DNA of 64,000 bases, taken from positions 62,001 to 126,000 of the forward strand of contig JAOTOM010003698.1 of assembly GCA_034440615.1 (NCBI GenBank), written 5' to 3'. Numbering within the stretch: the stretch's first letter is position 1; every line of letters starts with the position of its first letter. Origin of the DNA: Ashinkailepas kermadecensis (Eukaryota; Arthropoda; Thecostraca; Neolepadidae). Positions 30,601 through 41,652 of this stretch are shown here, one piece after another. Both the position numbers and the translations under genes were made by a program. The notes under the pieces are model-generated. The model was not told the origin of the DNA and searched no databases. It saw only the letters and a list, made by a program, of their open reading frames with translations.

Positions 30601-33600
30601 AAAGGGGTGGGGTTTCCTATACCTATGGTGGGCTCTGCCATCTTTGCCCCACCAACTTTTTGCTCTCTCAACATGGGATCCCATGAGACAGGCCATACCA
30701 ACAAAATTGGCACCACAAATAAATCTCAAACTTTTCCACCCATGCTACAAATCATCTGTCCTGCATTTTGGTGACTCCCTGGAGACACATTTTGAGTGCA
30801 GGATGGGAATTAAGGCACTTCTTCAGATATTTGGTTATTTTTTATAAAAGGTGTTTTGGGATTTTTTAAAAAATTGTTTTTCAGAATATGATGTTTATGA
30901 ATGTGACTAAGAAGATGCAACCACTCATTTTTGGTGCAGATGCTTACTTTTAAATTTGAACGATGACATCACGTCGGTACTGTGTGATGACGTCATAGGT
31001 ATGGCACTGATGCTTCGACTGGCTAATGCTACAAATGGTTCACATACCTTAATGAGATGGTCAAAGTAGCTTAACCTAACCTAACCCCATGGTGCATTAT
31101 ATAAATTATAGCTATGATAAACCAAGAGGTAAGCAGGTTAGGTTAGGTTAGGTTAGGTTAAGTTAAGCTAAGCTACTTCGACCATCTCATTAAGGTATGT
31201 GAACCATTTGTAGCATTAGCCAGTCAACCTTATGTCATGGCACATTATATAAATTATAGCCATGATAAACCAAGAGGTAAGCAGGTTAAGTTAGGTTAGG
31301 TTGGGTTAGGTTAAGCTATTTTGACCATCTCATTAAGGTATGTGAAACGTTTGTAGCATTAGCCAGTCAAAGCCTCAGTGCCATACCTATGATGTCATTA
31401 CACCATACCAATGTGACGTCATCGTCCAAATTGAAAAGTAAGCATCAGCACCGAAAATGAGTGGTCACATCTTATTCATGTTCATAAACATCATATTCTG
31501 GAAAAAGTATTTCCCAAAATTCCAAAACACCCTTTATCAAAAATTTTCCAGATATTTTATATCTGAAAACATTTTTGCACTCTGGGTTCATACTGGATAG
31601 GATGGGCTTCACATGTACTCCAACACAAATGTGGGAACAAAGATATTAATAAACACAAAACAACCACACCCACAAAATGCTGGCTATTCCACATACTGTT
31701 TGTTACCACTCAAACTAACCACTTTTCATAGCAGTCAGCAGCTGGACCAGTTTCACACACTGCACTCAAGCTCAACCACAGGAAAGGCCAACAACAAGCC
31801 AACACCTCTTGCAAGATGGTGTACCTGCACACTGAATAAAATATTCCCAGGTTACTCAGACTCTGGAGCTGTGCCTCCCAAAACCTGTTTGCTCCACCAA
31901 TATAATGGGAAAATTTGACAGCTTTAAGAGGCATCCTTCAGTCATTGAGTGCCCCAATCAGAATTGGCTGTGCCAGTGATTTCTGTTCTGAAATATGTCT
32001 GTCAACCAACTGATGCAAGGTATTTTTCATATGACAACAATTAGCAACTTTGAACACATTGTTAACACTGGCATGCTGCAAACAAACACAAGACCTTGAC
32101 TGAGCTTTTGCATTGTGCATAACTATCAAAATCTGACTGGAGTGGGTGGTCACAGATATGATATAGGTTTGCATCATGCAAATAATTAGCTGCATAGGTA
32201 GGTATGCACTCTGAGCTGAGTGTTGTGTGATTTTTTAAAAAATTATATTTTGTATTTTGACTGTTAGTTATTAGGGTTTTAGGGCATATCAACTGCATTG
32301 GTTATACAGCGCCCATCTGAAGTCGGTATGCATTCCAATTCCAAACCCGGAAAGTAGGTTTCCTACTCTGCTTGAGTGCAGTTGTAGTGTGTTTTGCTAT
32401 AGTCTGGGTGCTCACTGGTATGAAAGTGGCTAGTTTGAGTGGCATGGTAACCATAAGCAGCAGTGATGCAGCACTCATGTCAGGCCTCTTTTGGAGTTTG
32501 CATCGTGTGTTTGGAATACAGGTTGCATAGGTGATTTAAGGCGACTAGAATCAGTACAGAGAAGGTGGACATGAAACATAGAGGGGATGGAAGGTCTGGA
32601 TTATGGTGCCAGATTACAGAAACTAGGTCTGTACTCGGTGCAAGGTAGACTGATTCGAGCAGACATTATGAGATGTTGGAAGATTTTTCATGGCCTTTCT
32701 GCCATTAAGATCCCTGACATGTTTGTGCTGGCACCATTGGTGAACACACGTGGACACTCACTGAAATTGGCTCACAGGCATGCACCAGTGGATTGTAGGA
32801 GGATTTTGTTTAGCCTCAGATGCTGTGCCACTTGGAACTCATTGCCTGATGATGTAGTAGCCTTAACAGACCTTGGTGCATTTAAAGCTGCATTGCACTC
32901 AAATCTCTGCACATTGTTATATGAATATACTGAATAGATTAACCATGATAATATACTAATCAAACTTGAAGAGTAGCTATACTTCTCTGTATTCAGAATA
33001 TAGAGATCTCTATATATCTCTACATTCAATCTCTGTATTCAATCTCTATATTCAATCTCTATATTCTCTTTTTCAGAAATCTTGACTGACAACAAAATAT
33101 TAGCAGATGTAGTGGCTACTCTAAGCATACAAATTCTGCTTAAGGTACACTTTCCAGTTCCTGTGTCTTGCCCTGACTATCGGATAACCATATTTTCTTT
33201 AATCTAGGGGACTGGCGTACCTGCAGATACGGGCTCCCCTCATCGGGCACGGAACTCATCTCTGGGTGAGTGATGCTTGAGTATATGGGGAGCCAACAAG
33301 GTGAGAGAACCAGGTGAGAGTGGGAAACTTACTTTCCGGGTTGGGAGTCGGAGTGCATACCAATTTCTTCCGGTGTACATTTTCATGGACATTATTTTTT
33401 TATGCATGGAATCTGTTTACCAGTAACCGACAAGAAAACCTAAATCAGTGCCTACATAATATGCATAAGTAGTATCATTCCCATTTTTGGTCGAATCAAA
33501 TGCCAAAACATACGAACAAAGAACAATGGATGGCACCGCCCGGCAGTGACCCGTAATAATCAGCACTGTTTCATTTCTTATAACTCACAGGAGAAATGCA

Positions 33601-34794
33601 TTTTCCTTTCACTGTTGGTCTCAGTACAAGGCTAGCCATATGAAAAACAGACCAAAATACTTCACACTTCACCCTCAGCTCAGAGCACATACCTACCTAC
33701 ACAGCCAATTTCCCATGTAATACGAACGCAACTCCGCTACTGCACACACCACAGTTGGATGTGATCAAAGCAAGGGATCAGTCAAGGTCTTGTGTTTACT
33801 GTTAACTTGTGTGGACACTGTTAACCATGTGTTCAAAGTTGCTAATGGTTATGACATCATATACAAAATACCTTGCATTGATTGTTGGTTGACAGACAGA
33901 TTTCAGAACAGAAAATGCTAACGCAGCCAATTCTGATCGGTGGCCTCCGGGACTCCGGAGACGTCTCTTAAAACTGTGAAAGTTTCCCACTATAGGGTGG
34001 CAGGAACACAGGTATTCCGAGACGCGGCTCCAGAGCCGGAGAAGTGTTCTCAGTGTGCATGCACATCATCTTGCAAGTTGCTGTTGGCACGTTGTTGTCG
34101 GCAATTCTGGTGGTTTAGATTGATGGAGTGTATGAAGCTGTGGTCTGGCTGCTGACTGCTACAAAAAGTGATTAGTTTGAGTGGTGACCATAAGTGGAAT
34201 AACAAGCGTTTTTTTTGGGTGTCGTTCTGTATTTGTTTGTATTGATATCTTTGTTCCCACATTTGTGTCGGAGTACATGTAAAGCCCATCCTATCCAGTA
34301 TGAACCCGGAGTGCAAAAATGTTTTCGGATAAAATCTCTTAAGAAGTGCCTTAATTCCCACCCTGAACGAGTGCTCATTATTACGGGTCACTGCCGGGTG
34401 GTGCCATCCATTGTTCACTTCTTTGTTCCTATGTTTTGGCACTTGATTTGACAAAAAAAAATGAGAATGATATTACTTATGCATATTATGTAGGTACTGA
34501 TTTAGGTTTTTCCGGTCGGTTACTGGTAAACAGACTCCATGCATCAAAAAATGTCCATGAAAATGTACTCCGGAAGAAATCGGTATGCCCTCCGACTCCC
34601 AACCCGGGAAAGTAAGTTTCCCACTCTGGAGATGAAACCTTCTGAGAAGTGCTTTAATTCCCGCCTTGTCAGAGACCCCTCTACAATAAGTACTCTAAAC
34701 ACAAGGTAGATAGGACCTTGTTCATTCCTGCCATAATTTCCACAACTTACTTGTCCTTCTCTGTTCCAAAAATTGAAGCAAGGTACTCGGCCAT
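24307..34794 (-). CDS. U2AF small subunit (U2AF35/U2af38) splicing factor, complete
   Basis: Nuclear pre-mRNA splicing factor. It pairs with the large U2AF subunit and recognises the AG at 3' splice sites. Four coding exons on the minus strand: 34794-34751, 28930-28696, 28040-27835, 24673-24307. They sum to 852 bases, 283 residues plus TAG, with all junctions in phase. The order is MAEYLASIFGTEKDK start, C3H zinc finger 1 (C18, C27, C33, H37), the UHM-type RRM with NVCDNLGDHLVGNVY and the RWF motif near residue 135, zinc finger 2 (C156, C164, C170, H174), then a Gly-rich and Arg/Ser tail. The length is slightly above the roughly 240 residues of the human protein because of the glycine run. 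The start is fixed by the family-wide N-terminus. Upstream 5' UTR exons, if any, were not seen. Confidence 0.96.
24790..25330. repeat. TIR-element family B, copy 1
   Basis: Begins CAGTGACAAATTATTCG and GGGGTGGAATATGCCACTTT, the terminal motif shared with the copies at 26352 and 40250. The interior (GGTACATCAAAACAAAATAA and following) resembles 27130-27440 in the same orientation. The right end is unclear, so this may be a solo half element. Lies in a U2AF intron. Confidence 0.65.
25640..26160 (-). pseudogene. LINE reverse-transcriptase C-terminal fragment
   Basis: The minus-strand frame reads DLGVTLDSRQTF, SRANRVFGMLIRLFQTD, RSIFEYGSVVWTA, LRIPLSFSCD and FLRKLFHGEIDRP. This is the thumb/post-RT part of a jockey- or CR1-like LINE. 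No RT catalytic core is upstream, so it is a truncated relic inside a U2AF intron. It is a different family from the LINE at 13-16 kb. Confidence 0.75.
26352..26952. mobile_element. TIR-element family B, palindromic copy
   Basis: Left end CACAGCGATACATTATTCG then GTGGAATATACCACTTGCTG. The right end is its inverted form, AGTGGCATATTCCACCC… through TTTATCACTGTGG. The inverted ends match over about 65 bases. The interior has no coding capacity, which fits a non-autonomous DNA transposon of about 600 bp. The superfamily cannot be told from the ends alone. Confidence 0.75.
26980..27013 (-). repeat. SINE-type tail hairpin (stem GGGCGC/GCGCCC)
   Basis: GGGCGC at 26980-26985 pairs perfectly with GCGCCC at 27008-27013 around a 22-base loop beginning ATCAACTGC. 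The loop resembles those of the SINE copies at 27588 and 58074. On the minus strand a degenerate tRNA-like B box (CCCGGGTTCG near 27105) lies upstream, so this may be an eroded SINE. Confidence 0.6.
27130..27440. repeat. TIR-element family B, partial copy
   Basis: Shares its order of words with 25065-25310, such as CGATTTCGCTGATATAGTTA, GACTTCACAAGTAT and TTTCGACATCTCACACCCAA. Both termini are missing or unrecognised. Confidence 0.5.
27583..27738 (-). mobile_element. tRNA-derived SINE (copy 1)
   Basis: The minus strand starts GGGCCGCGGTAGCTCAGTTGG (A box within), runs through an anticodon-like GGACTCTTGATC and a B-box-like GGGTTAGAATCTC, then a shared central block CAATCGGCGTGAGAGGTTGG and a tail hairpin (CGACGC/GCGTCG at 27588-27620). 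The acceptor stem does not close, so this is not a tRNA gene. Lies in the U2AF intron between exons 3 and 4. Confidence 0.85.
27835..28040 (-). CDS. U2AF35 exon 3: UHM core
   Basis: Acceptor TTGCCCTCAG, donor GG|GTATGT. Encodes residues 94-161, with YGEIEEMNVC, HLVGNVYIKF and HAELSPVTDFREACC, the most conserved part of the family. Confidence 0.96.
28696..28930 (-). CDS. U2AF35 exon 2: zinc finger 1 and start of UHM
   Basis: Acceptor CTCCTTGACAG, donor AAG|GTGGGT. Encodes residues 16-93, including [20 protein letters not shown] (C3H) and MQEHFDNFFEDVF. Confidence 0.95.
29850..29997 (-). mobile_element. tRNA-derived SINE (copy 2)
   Basis: The minus strand reads GGGGGACAAGTGGTCTAGGGG (A-box region), then GTGGGTTCGAGTCTCACC (a good B box), the central block CGCGACCAATCGGCGTGAGA, and the tail hairpin at 29853-29884. 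It lies in the first U2AF intron and interrupts another repeat, since the flanks at 29500-29845 and 30000 onward belong together. Confidence 0.85.
30830..31575. mobile_element. Foldback element family A with TTAGG arrays, copy 1
   Basis: A large palindrome. The left arm (from CAGATATTTGG to about 31090) reappears inverted at about 31300-31555. Shared words include ATGATGTTTATGAATGTGAC, GCAGATGCTTACTTTT, TGACGTCAT and ACCTTAATGAGATGGTC. The centre holds (TTAGG)n and CCTAA runs such as GGTTAGGTTAGGTTAGG at 31138, plus a direct duplication of the block from ATTATATAAATTATAGC. No coding capacity. Confidence 0.8.
31575..32220 (+). repeat. Dispersed repeat family D, copy 1
   Basis: Starts TTTTTGCACTCTGGGTTCAT then CTGGATAGGATGGGCTT. 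It matches, in inverted order, the interior of the element at 33316-34632 (which contains AAGCCCATCCTATCCAG). Adjoins the right arm of foldback copy 1. Confidence 0.65.
32282..32314 (-). repeat. SINE-type tail hairpin, diverged copy
   Basis: GGGC … GCCC with a loop ATATCAACTGCATTGGTTAT, clearly related to the hairpin at 26980. On the minus strand it follows CCGGGTTTGGAATTGG, a B-box-like word near 32350. Confidence 0.5.
32470..32940 (+). pseudogene. LINE reverse-transcriptase C-terminal fragment
   Basis: The plus strand reads PLLEFASCVWNTGCIGDL, LESVQRRWT, an in-frame TGA, then LQKLGLYSVQGRLIRADIM, RCWKIFHGL, RGHSLKL and CATWNSLPDDVV. This is the standard C-terminal region of jockey/CR1-like LINEs. 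The internal stop and missing RT core make it a relic. A TCTCTATATTCAA-type tail repeat (33000-33075) follows. Confidence 0.75.
33000..33076. repeat. Short tandem repeat (about 14-16 bp, TCTCTATATTCAA)
   Basis: Four to five imperfect units of TCTCTRTATTCAA just after the LINE fragment. It may be that LINE's 3' tail. Confidence 0.6.
33316..34632. mobile_element. Inverted-repeat element family D, about 1.3 kb
   Basis: Termini are inverted copies of about 260 bases: the left begins AGAGTGGGAAACTTACTTTCC and GGGTTGGGAGTCGGAG, and the right ends with its complement (CTCCGACTCCCAACCCGG… CCCACTCT). Both arms contain CCTACATAATATGCATAAGT and ACAATGGATGGCACC. The interior is non-coding. A diverged single arm occurs at 29520-29800. 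The GGGTTGGGAGTCGG word resembles a tRNA B box, so the element may have formed from two inverted SINE copies. Confidence 0.75.
34751..34794 (-). CDS. U2AF35 exon 1
   Basis: ATG at 34794-34792. It reads MAEYLASIFGTEKDK, the family-wide N-terminus, with the last codon split AA|A across the intron. Donor GACAA|GTAAGT. The 5.8-kb intron that follows is full of repeats. Confidence 0.95.
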
Positions 34795-36520
34795 AATTCC
34801 AATCCGCTTATGCACCTCACGCGGTGCAGACCTTGCTACCTTAGAACACCTCCAAACCTCTCTACTAAATAAACGAATCAAAAATGGCGACGACCAACCG
34901 GTTTTGTTAGATGCCGCTTTTAGATTGGGCCTTGATGGCCTCACTCTGGAATTATCCAGAATATCACTCGTATCTTCTGGTAAACAGGTTGAATTTGGTA
35001 CGATATAGGATCCAAATATTTGATAGAAATGGGTTTGTGTTTTATTTGTCAAAAATATCACGTGAAAATATTGTATAATTATTTATTTCCCTGTTTATCT
35101 GAAATTCGTGGTAAATCGCGCGATTATCCTGAAATGGCGCATTCGCTCCTGATACGAAGTATTGAGTCAAGTTGACTTCAGCTTGGATTGTCGTAAAAGC
35201 ACATTTGGTGAAGTTCCATCGCGGAGCAAGTAAATTCAGACAATATTCATCGAGGGCATGAAGATGAAGCGGTGCTATCCATTCGACGATTTTTTCACAA
35301 TCCAGTATAAGCGTCATGTTGGTGAGAAGCAAGTGAATGGAGGGGTCATGCACCCTGTTAATATGCACAAGGTGTATGGTAAGTTTTGGGAATGTTTGGC
35401 GATAGGTAAGTACCCTAGGTAGGTACTCAGGGAATTTAAGGTACATGTCATGATACACGTTCATTGGGTACCTACCTAGGTAGGTACTGGTACTGACCTA
35501 CTTTGGTCACTTCAGAAACTTTTGAACGAAGACTATAGGGAGGTGGAATGAAACAGGAATGCTATACATTCGTAGCAAGCATGGGTGTTGTTTTGTATAC
35601 CTTTGAGCTGGCAAGCGCCCCCATAAATGTTGCCTGTGTGCCCCCTCCCAACAATTTCAAATTTTAATATGGGACCCTATGAAGTGTGCCCCTCCCAATC
35701 CATTTGGGCATGCCAATTGCTGTGATGCAACCACTCATTTTCTGTGTGAATGCTTAGTTTTCAGGTTGTAAGCAAAATAGTACCTATAAGGATGCTTCAA
35801 GTTAGGTAACAGCATAAAATGAAATGCTTAAAAATGAAATGAAAATGTAACACAATCTAGCCTAACTTAGCCTAATCTCACCTTTGGAGAAAAAAGAAAA
35901 TTAGAGAAATTGTAAGCAATTTATTTTCTAAAAATGTTTGAAATATAAGACCTAGCCAAACACCAGCTGCTTCTGAAGAAAAAACAATTTTCAATTAAAA
36001 AAAAAATCCAAATTGAACTTAAACTAGCCTAACCTAGCCAAACCTAACCCATTTGTTTGCTTTATGGAGGCAAATGTGTATACAAACTTGTCTTGTTACC
36101 ACCTTAAAACACAATAATACCAAAAATTCCCTGTTGCCAAATTCAGTTCCGTGTCCCATATGGTTTGAAGTAGCATGGTGTGCAGTGCTGGAGGTTGTTT
36201 GTGCTTTAATCATGCATGTGCATGTTTGTATTGATTCATTGTAAAAGATGTGTTTATGTAGAAGATGTGCCTGCCTTAATCCTCTTCATTTGCTTTCCAC
36301 ATGGTTTTTTTTCACATTTGTTGCATATATTCAATCTCCCTGGTATGGATTGTTGCCTTCCCAGTGCATTTTGGTGTATATTTGTATATGGCTGGTGCAC
36401 CTTGTGAAACCATTTGCCATAGTTTGCAGTCTGGGTCAGATGTGCTGGTGTAATTTTGATTTGTACTTGATTGATAATTTTCTTCATGGTGCACCCTTGA
36501 CCTTGGTTCAAAGAAAGGCC
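34795..36520. other. Region upstream of U2AF, no recognised gene
   Basis: Should hold the U2AF promoter and 5' UTR on the minus strand, but no TATA box or other element could be assigned. A 140-codon minus-strand frame at 35042-35464 has no recognised domain. Around 35405-35510 GGTACCTACCTAGGTAGGTAC-type palindromic words occur. From 35720 a partial family A arm appears (GATGCAACCACTCATTTTCT). Confidence 0.45.
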
Positions 36521-36539
36521 TGTGCATATGATATGCACT

Positions 36540-37335
36540 TTTGAATGTGATTAAGATGATGTGACTATTGACTCCTATGGGAAATGGTACTTTTCAGTTT
36601 GTGATGAATTATTGCACCATACCTAATCTAGCCTTGCCTAGCAATCCTTTTTGGTATTGTTTTGCTTTAAAGTATTCATGAAACAAGCTTTGCATGCATT
36701 TTACCTCCATGAAGCAAGCATGGGTAATCTTTACCTTTCAGCCAACACATACTGCCAAGGTTAGTGATTTGTAAAGAGGTGTACAGTGGGGACAGTGATG
36801 TCACAGGAGTCAGGTGTCTGTAAAGATTACCACCTAACCTAGACTAAGATAATGTAGCATAATATACAAAATGTATCATAGCATAATATAATCTAACCTA
36901 GCCTAACCTAACCTAACCGGAAAACCAGAATCCTCCGAAGCACTTGTGACATTGTGACGTCACTTCCCTGACTCCTGTGATGTCACTGTACACCTCTTTA
37001 CAAATCATTAACCTTGGCAGTATGTGTCGGCCGAAAGGTACAGATTACCGCAAGCATGGGGTTAGGTTTTGTTAGATTAGGTTGAGAAAAAAAATTTAAT
37101 CAAAATATTTGGGGAATTTTCTTCAGGAAAAAATCTTTTTTTTTTTTTTAAAATGAGTCAGGTTTGGGTAGGCCGTTTAATTTGAATTTCTTGTCTACCA
37201 TCTTTCCTTCATTTTTTTTGGGTTCTCAACATTTTGTTAAAGCTAAAACAAATAAAATGTCTCACATTTCCAACAGGAATGCATGATCACATTGCCTTGA
37301 TCATGTTCAGAAACATGTTTCTACAATATTTGTTC
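36540..37335. mobile_element. Foldback element family A, copy 2
   Basis: Palindromic. AACACATACTGCCAAGGTTA, GATTTGTAAAGAGGTGTACA and TGATGTCACAGGAGTCAG on the left (36745-36820) return inverted at 36970-37040. The outer arm ATGAATGTGATTAAGATGATG (36543) returns near 37270-37315. CCTAACCTAACCTAACC lies at the centre (36897). No coding capacity. Confidence 0.75.
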
Positions 37336-39640
37336 CCAAAATGCCATATCTTGTGAGAAAAAAAAATTCAAATAAAAAAAATTACAAAGGATCATCATAC
37401 ATTGTTGCATCTGCCTACAGACAATTTTAAATAGAGATTCATGGTGTGAAACAGCATTTCAAGTTCTCACTGATGGCCAGATCTACTATATTTTCAAATA
37501 TGCTGATCTAACAATATTTATCCTGAAGTAGGTATTCCCAGTCTTAGTTGAAAGAAGAGTTCCCTGGCAACATTTTGTCATGCAGGCAGTTAATCATAGA
37601 TATTGCACTGTGGGTTGTCCAGACTGTAAACTGTTGGGTGCATGTCTGGTGCATTCCCAGATTTGTATGCCTGCATGCCTGGTGCACACAACCCAGCAAA
37701 CTGCACCAGCAGTGCACAGCTAATTCCCAGAGGCCAATTTCACAATATTTTTTGTACTCACACAGTTTGCTAACAAACAAACTGTATTAAATCACATTTC
37801 ACAAAGGTCTTGTTTTGTAACTACAAATGGTGTAGTGTGGACATGATGTTGTGATTGCTTTACAAATGATGGGACTTTTATAATGCCTTTCAGTGATAAA
37901 ACATACATATTATTAAAAATGTGATGCATTTCCAATAGTGATAAGATACTGGGAAGTTAATAATGTAATGAAGAATTAAAATACATGAGACTAAGCAACA
38001 TAAGATATTATATTTATTTTGAAGCAATATGTCATTCAATTCCATAAACCATTGATCAGAAAATCAGCTGAGCTTGGGATGTAAACAAACAAACTGGTGT
38101 TCCATCACAGCCACCACACCTGTCAACTATTGGCCGTGACACTGATGTAAAGGATAGGCTTGAACTTCTGAAGTTCACAAAGTAGAACAAGCAGGTAAGT
38201 ACCCCATACTGAATTCATTGGTACATAAAATAAAATACACAACCTAGAATGTGTATCATCACAACCTGCATATTGCCATGAGAGTTGAAAATCAACAACT
38301 TTTGTGAAATATATAGGATGTAACAACACATTTTTTCCATAGTTTGTAAGTAACAAACAATGTAATTTGGATGTTGTAGTTTTGTTAGCTCATGATGTTA
38401 GTGAAATGTCATCTTTACAAATAACAAGACAAACAGTGTATTCACACCAAATTTGGTGTGAAGCACAGCTTGTAATTTTAGCAAAATTGGCCTCAGATTG
38501 TATCCTGACACCAATTGTGACCTGGAGCATGACAGTTGGTGCACTTCCCACCCCACTTCACATCATGCACACAGCACCACAAACTAAAGAAGTTATATAT
38601 ATTTATCTTCCAATAAAGAAGACCAGAAAGTGAGGCAGAGACATCATGCCAATAATTTTGACATAATTGAGGACCAAGTCATGCTGCACAATCATGGATC
38701 ACTGTCACCAGTTCACCACCCAGCATGCAATACTCCATGCCCTAATGTCAGGTTCCTTATCTCTCAATCATGAGAGCTTCCTTAAGCAAACACTTCCACA
38801 ACTTCGATAAGTATATCCTTTGGAGATACCAAGTAAGTGTTGCATGCACATGGCAACACAGAAAGGTATGTGAATGCAATGCAGACAAGTGTGTGGCAAC
38901 AAACATGCAGGGCTGATCATCAGGATACTGGCAGGCAGCTGCATGCAATGCTTAGCTTTGAATTGGAATTGGAGCAAGTATAATTATTGGTTTTAAGCCC
39001 TCAATGATGTTCCATGCACAAAGCATTTGCTGCTCCTGAAGTTTGAAATCGAAAACTCATGTTTGGAGTTTCACAGTGATGTGCTTAAAATGGCACATTC
39101 TTTATTTTCCATGCAATCAAAATGCATTTATTTTAAAGGGAATGTGTGAACTAGTAGTCCCTACATGAATACTGGGAAGTATATTCAATGGATTTGTGCC
39201 TTCCCAATTTTTCCTCTGTCATGTCAGTCACCAAAGGCTGCCATTGGGATATCTGATTATTTCTGAATGAGATTCTTCTTCTTCTATGTTACATTTTAAG
39301 TGATTTCAGCTCCACATGGAGAGTTGAATGGAGTGATGTCTGTCTTCAATGTGGTAATTATGGTAACAAACAAAAAGGACGATGTTAGCGGCATACTCCT
39401 TATCTAATTATTGTGGGTGCTTCTGCCAGCTTGAAGCTTCGTAAATGTTGAACATTTTTATCTTGCATTGAAAATATTACATGTCATTATCGTCACCGAC
39501 GTTTTTGAGAGTGGTGCAGTAAACTACCTTCTGCCCTTGATCTGCCTATGACCTAGACCCACACTTGAATTAGATTTAGCACATTATGTGTGGGCTCTTT
39601 GTCTATAATTTCAATCGTTTAATATGCTAAGCTGTCTTGG
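37336..39640. other. AT-rich region, nothing recognised
   Basis: No gene, tRNA or clear repeat could be supported. Short frames at 37548, 38367 and 38768 lack recognisable motifs and any sequence context. Confidence 0.4.
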
Positions 39641-39653
39641 ATTTTCTTTCAGC

Positions 39654-39831
39654 GAAAACTATGCAGATGCTGAAAGATGGGTCCAGAAACTTGTCCAACA
39701 ACAATGTCAACATGGTTGGACCCAAGTTGGAGGTGCCTGTTGAGCAGCCCAGTTCCAGCTGTCTCCGACAGATGTCTCTGACGACTCATGGCACCATCTG
39801 CTTCATGAAGACTGCAGTCAGTGCCCAGGTG
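39654..39831 (+). CDS. Possible exon, tentatively SIVA exon 2
   Basis: Preceded by a strong acceptor (GATTTTCTTTCAG) and ended by CAG|GTGCGA, a weak donor. One frame is open throughout and starts KTMQMLKDGSRNL, which resembles the KT..LL..GA segment of SIVA proteins. The rest (PKLEVPVEQPSSSCL and on) is unrecognised. It ends in phase 0, whereas the next SIVA exon as drawn needs phase 2, so the join does not work without another site. A second frame (ENYADAERWVQKL) is broken by a stop. Assignment is speculative. Confidence 0.3.
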
Positions 39832-40029
39832 CGACCTCGAACACTTTGTGTCTGTAGTGGTAGTTTTGGAAGCCAAGTGGCTTATTGCAGGGTTAAATCA
39901 ATGGGTTTTCATTTGGTGTGTGATGTAAAAAGGGTCCTATAGAATCTCGAAATTTCATGAATTGTGTCATTCATAATACTTGTTGAGCTCCAGAAAGCGG
40001 ACCTTCTCATTGCATTTTGTTTCATGTGT

Positions 40030-40300
40030 CTAAAGGTAATTGTCTATGGGTAATAACAGACCGCACTATAGATGGGCACATCTGGAATTGTACATCAGAT
40101 GTGAGCGTTTCACCTATCGATAGTAGTGAGCATGTGCATGACAGTTCTGAAGTGACAAGCACAGCATCTTTTTAGGCACGAATGCGGACTGGCCAAACAC
40201 GCATCTGTAAGCATGATGTTAAGTTTGGTGGGAACGGATGTTGATTTTGTATGCGGTATGTTCCACCCATTTTAACGAAAATGTTATCACTGGCTGATAG
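40030..40300. repeat. TIR-element family B, diverged copy
   Basis: Contains TAACAGACCGCACTATAG and CTGGAATTGTAC (as at 26705-26750). It ends GTATGTTCCACCCATTTTAA and ATGTTATCACTGG, the inverted terminal motif of the family. Confidence 0.6.
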
Positions 40301-40684
40301 CCAGCCGAAGCGAGCCCCACCGGACCACAGCCATTATTTAGCTGTTGTTCTGCGCCCATTTGCAAAGGTCTGTGTTCCACACCCGTTGGGAAGCGGTTGT
40401 GGAGCGTGTTATCGGCGCGATGCGCCTGTGCGCGATGCCAGTGGGTTAGCCTTTCGCATAGGCCGGCGAGCGTATAACCACGCGTGTTAGCAGTTAAAGA
40501 CAGGGTGCGAGGGGAAATGCGTATAAATATGCGCATGCACTACAGGTCCAATTATTAATTTGTTCCAGTGAGTTATGGAGATTGGTTTTTACCTTTCAAA
40601 ATTGAGTTTGTTCTGGGAACTGCTAGACGAAATAGTGACTTTGGTGAAATTGTTCTTGTTTACGAGGAGTGACAAATTTTTTTT

Positions 40685-40685
<1 letters not shown>

Positions 40686-40771
<86 letters not shown>

Positions 40772-40816
40772 CTCGCTCTCTCGCTCTCGCTCTCGCTCTC
40801 GCTCTCGCTCTCGCTC
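40686..40816. repeat. (CT)n / (CTCGCT)n microsatellite
   Basis: A CT tract passing into CTCGCT hexamers. Frames across it are artefacts. Confidence 0.97.
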
Positions 40817-41528
40817 TCCTCTCCCTGCCTCGAATTGGGTGTACCGTGCACCACGCCTTGCTGAAATCCAGGTCACTGTCACGCTGGTATTGGACCTGGT
40901 CGGCCTTCCGTTCCAACCGCGCTATCCATTCGGAGTCTGGGGTGTTCCCGTGATGTTGTGGGAGAAAATCGATTAATAAAGCCTCCAGTGAACCGGAACC
41001 AATCACATAATTCCAAGGTTTTGGTATTTCTCTGTTGAACTTCATGTGTGTGGAATTATAGCACAACTAATATGGAACATTGCGCCTAGTACCGGCGGTG
41101 GGCTATTGGGATTCCCATACCATGGGTCTGTCAATGTGCCGCCGTTTCCTCAGTATTCGAGAGACGTTCCGGGACTGGTGGGAAATGCAGCCGTTGACTT
41201 TCGCTCCGGCAATGCCAGTGCGACATCGCCTGCATCGCCGGCTCAGTTGTGACGTTATTATTTTGTGGATAATTTGTATTTCTGTCCGATGTACTATCCA
41301 AGTTAATAATTTCTTCACTTTCAGGAGGACGGGAAAATCTGACCTCTGCAAAACACCATTTTTAAGCGCAATGTTGGGCAACATTGATCACCTTCTCGTT
41401 TGTGATAGCTTGCAAGCACCAGAGCTGGATCAAACGACTGTGGCCAACCAAGTTATTAATTTCCATGCAAGTGGTGGTATCTGGTTGGTGCCTCACAAAA
41501 TTTGTTGTGCATATTGCGCAGTGTTTTC

Positions 41529-41530
<2 letters not shown>
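40817..41530. other. Unassigned sequence between microsatellites
   Basis: Upstream of the recognised SIVA exons, so further exons of that gene could be here, but none was recognised. Confidence 0.35.
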
Positions 41531-41621
<91 letters not shown>

Positions 41622-41652
41622 CACACATATACATACATACATACATACATAC
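41531..41652. repeat. (TA)n-(CATA)n microsatellite
   Basis: A TA tract from 41535 followed by CACACATATACATACATACA. Confidence 0.95.

Noticed and set aside
35042..35464. 140-codon minus-strand frame upstream of U2AF
   Set aside because: No recognisable domain, no second exon and no repeat relative. Length alone is weak evidence in AT-rich DNA.
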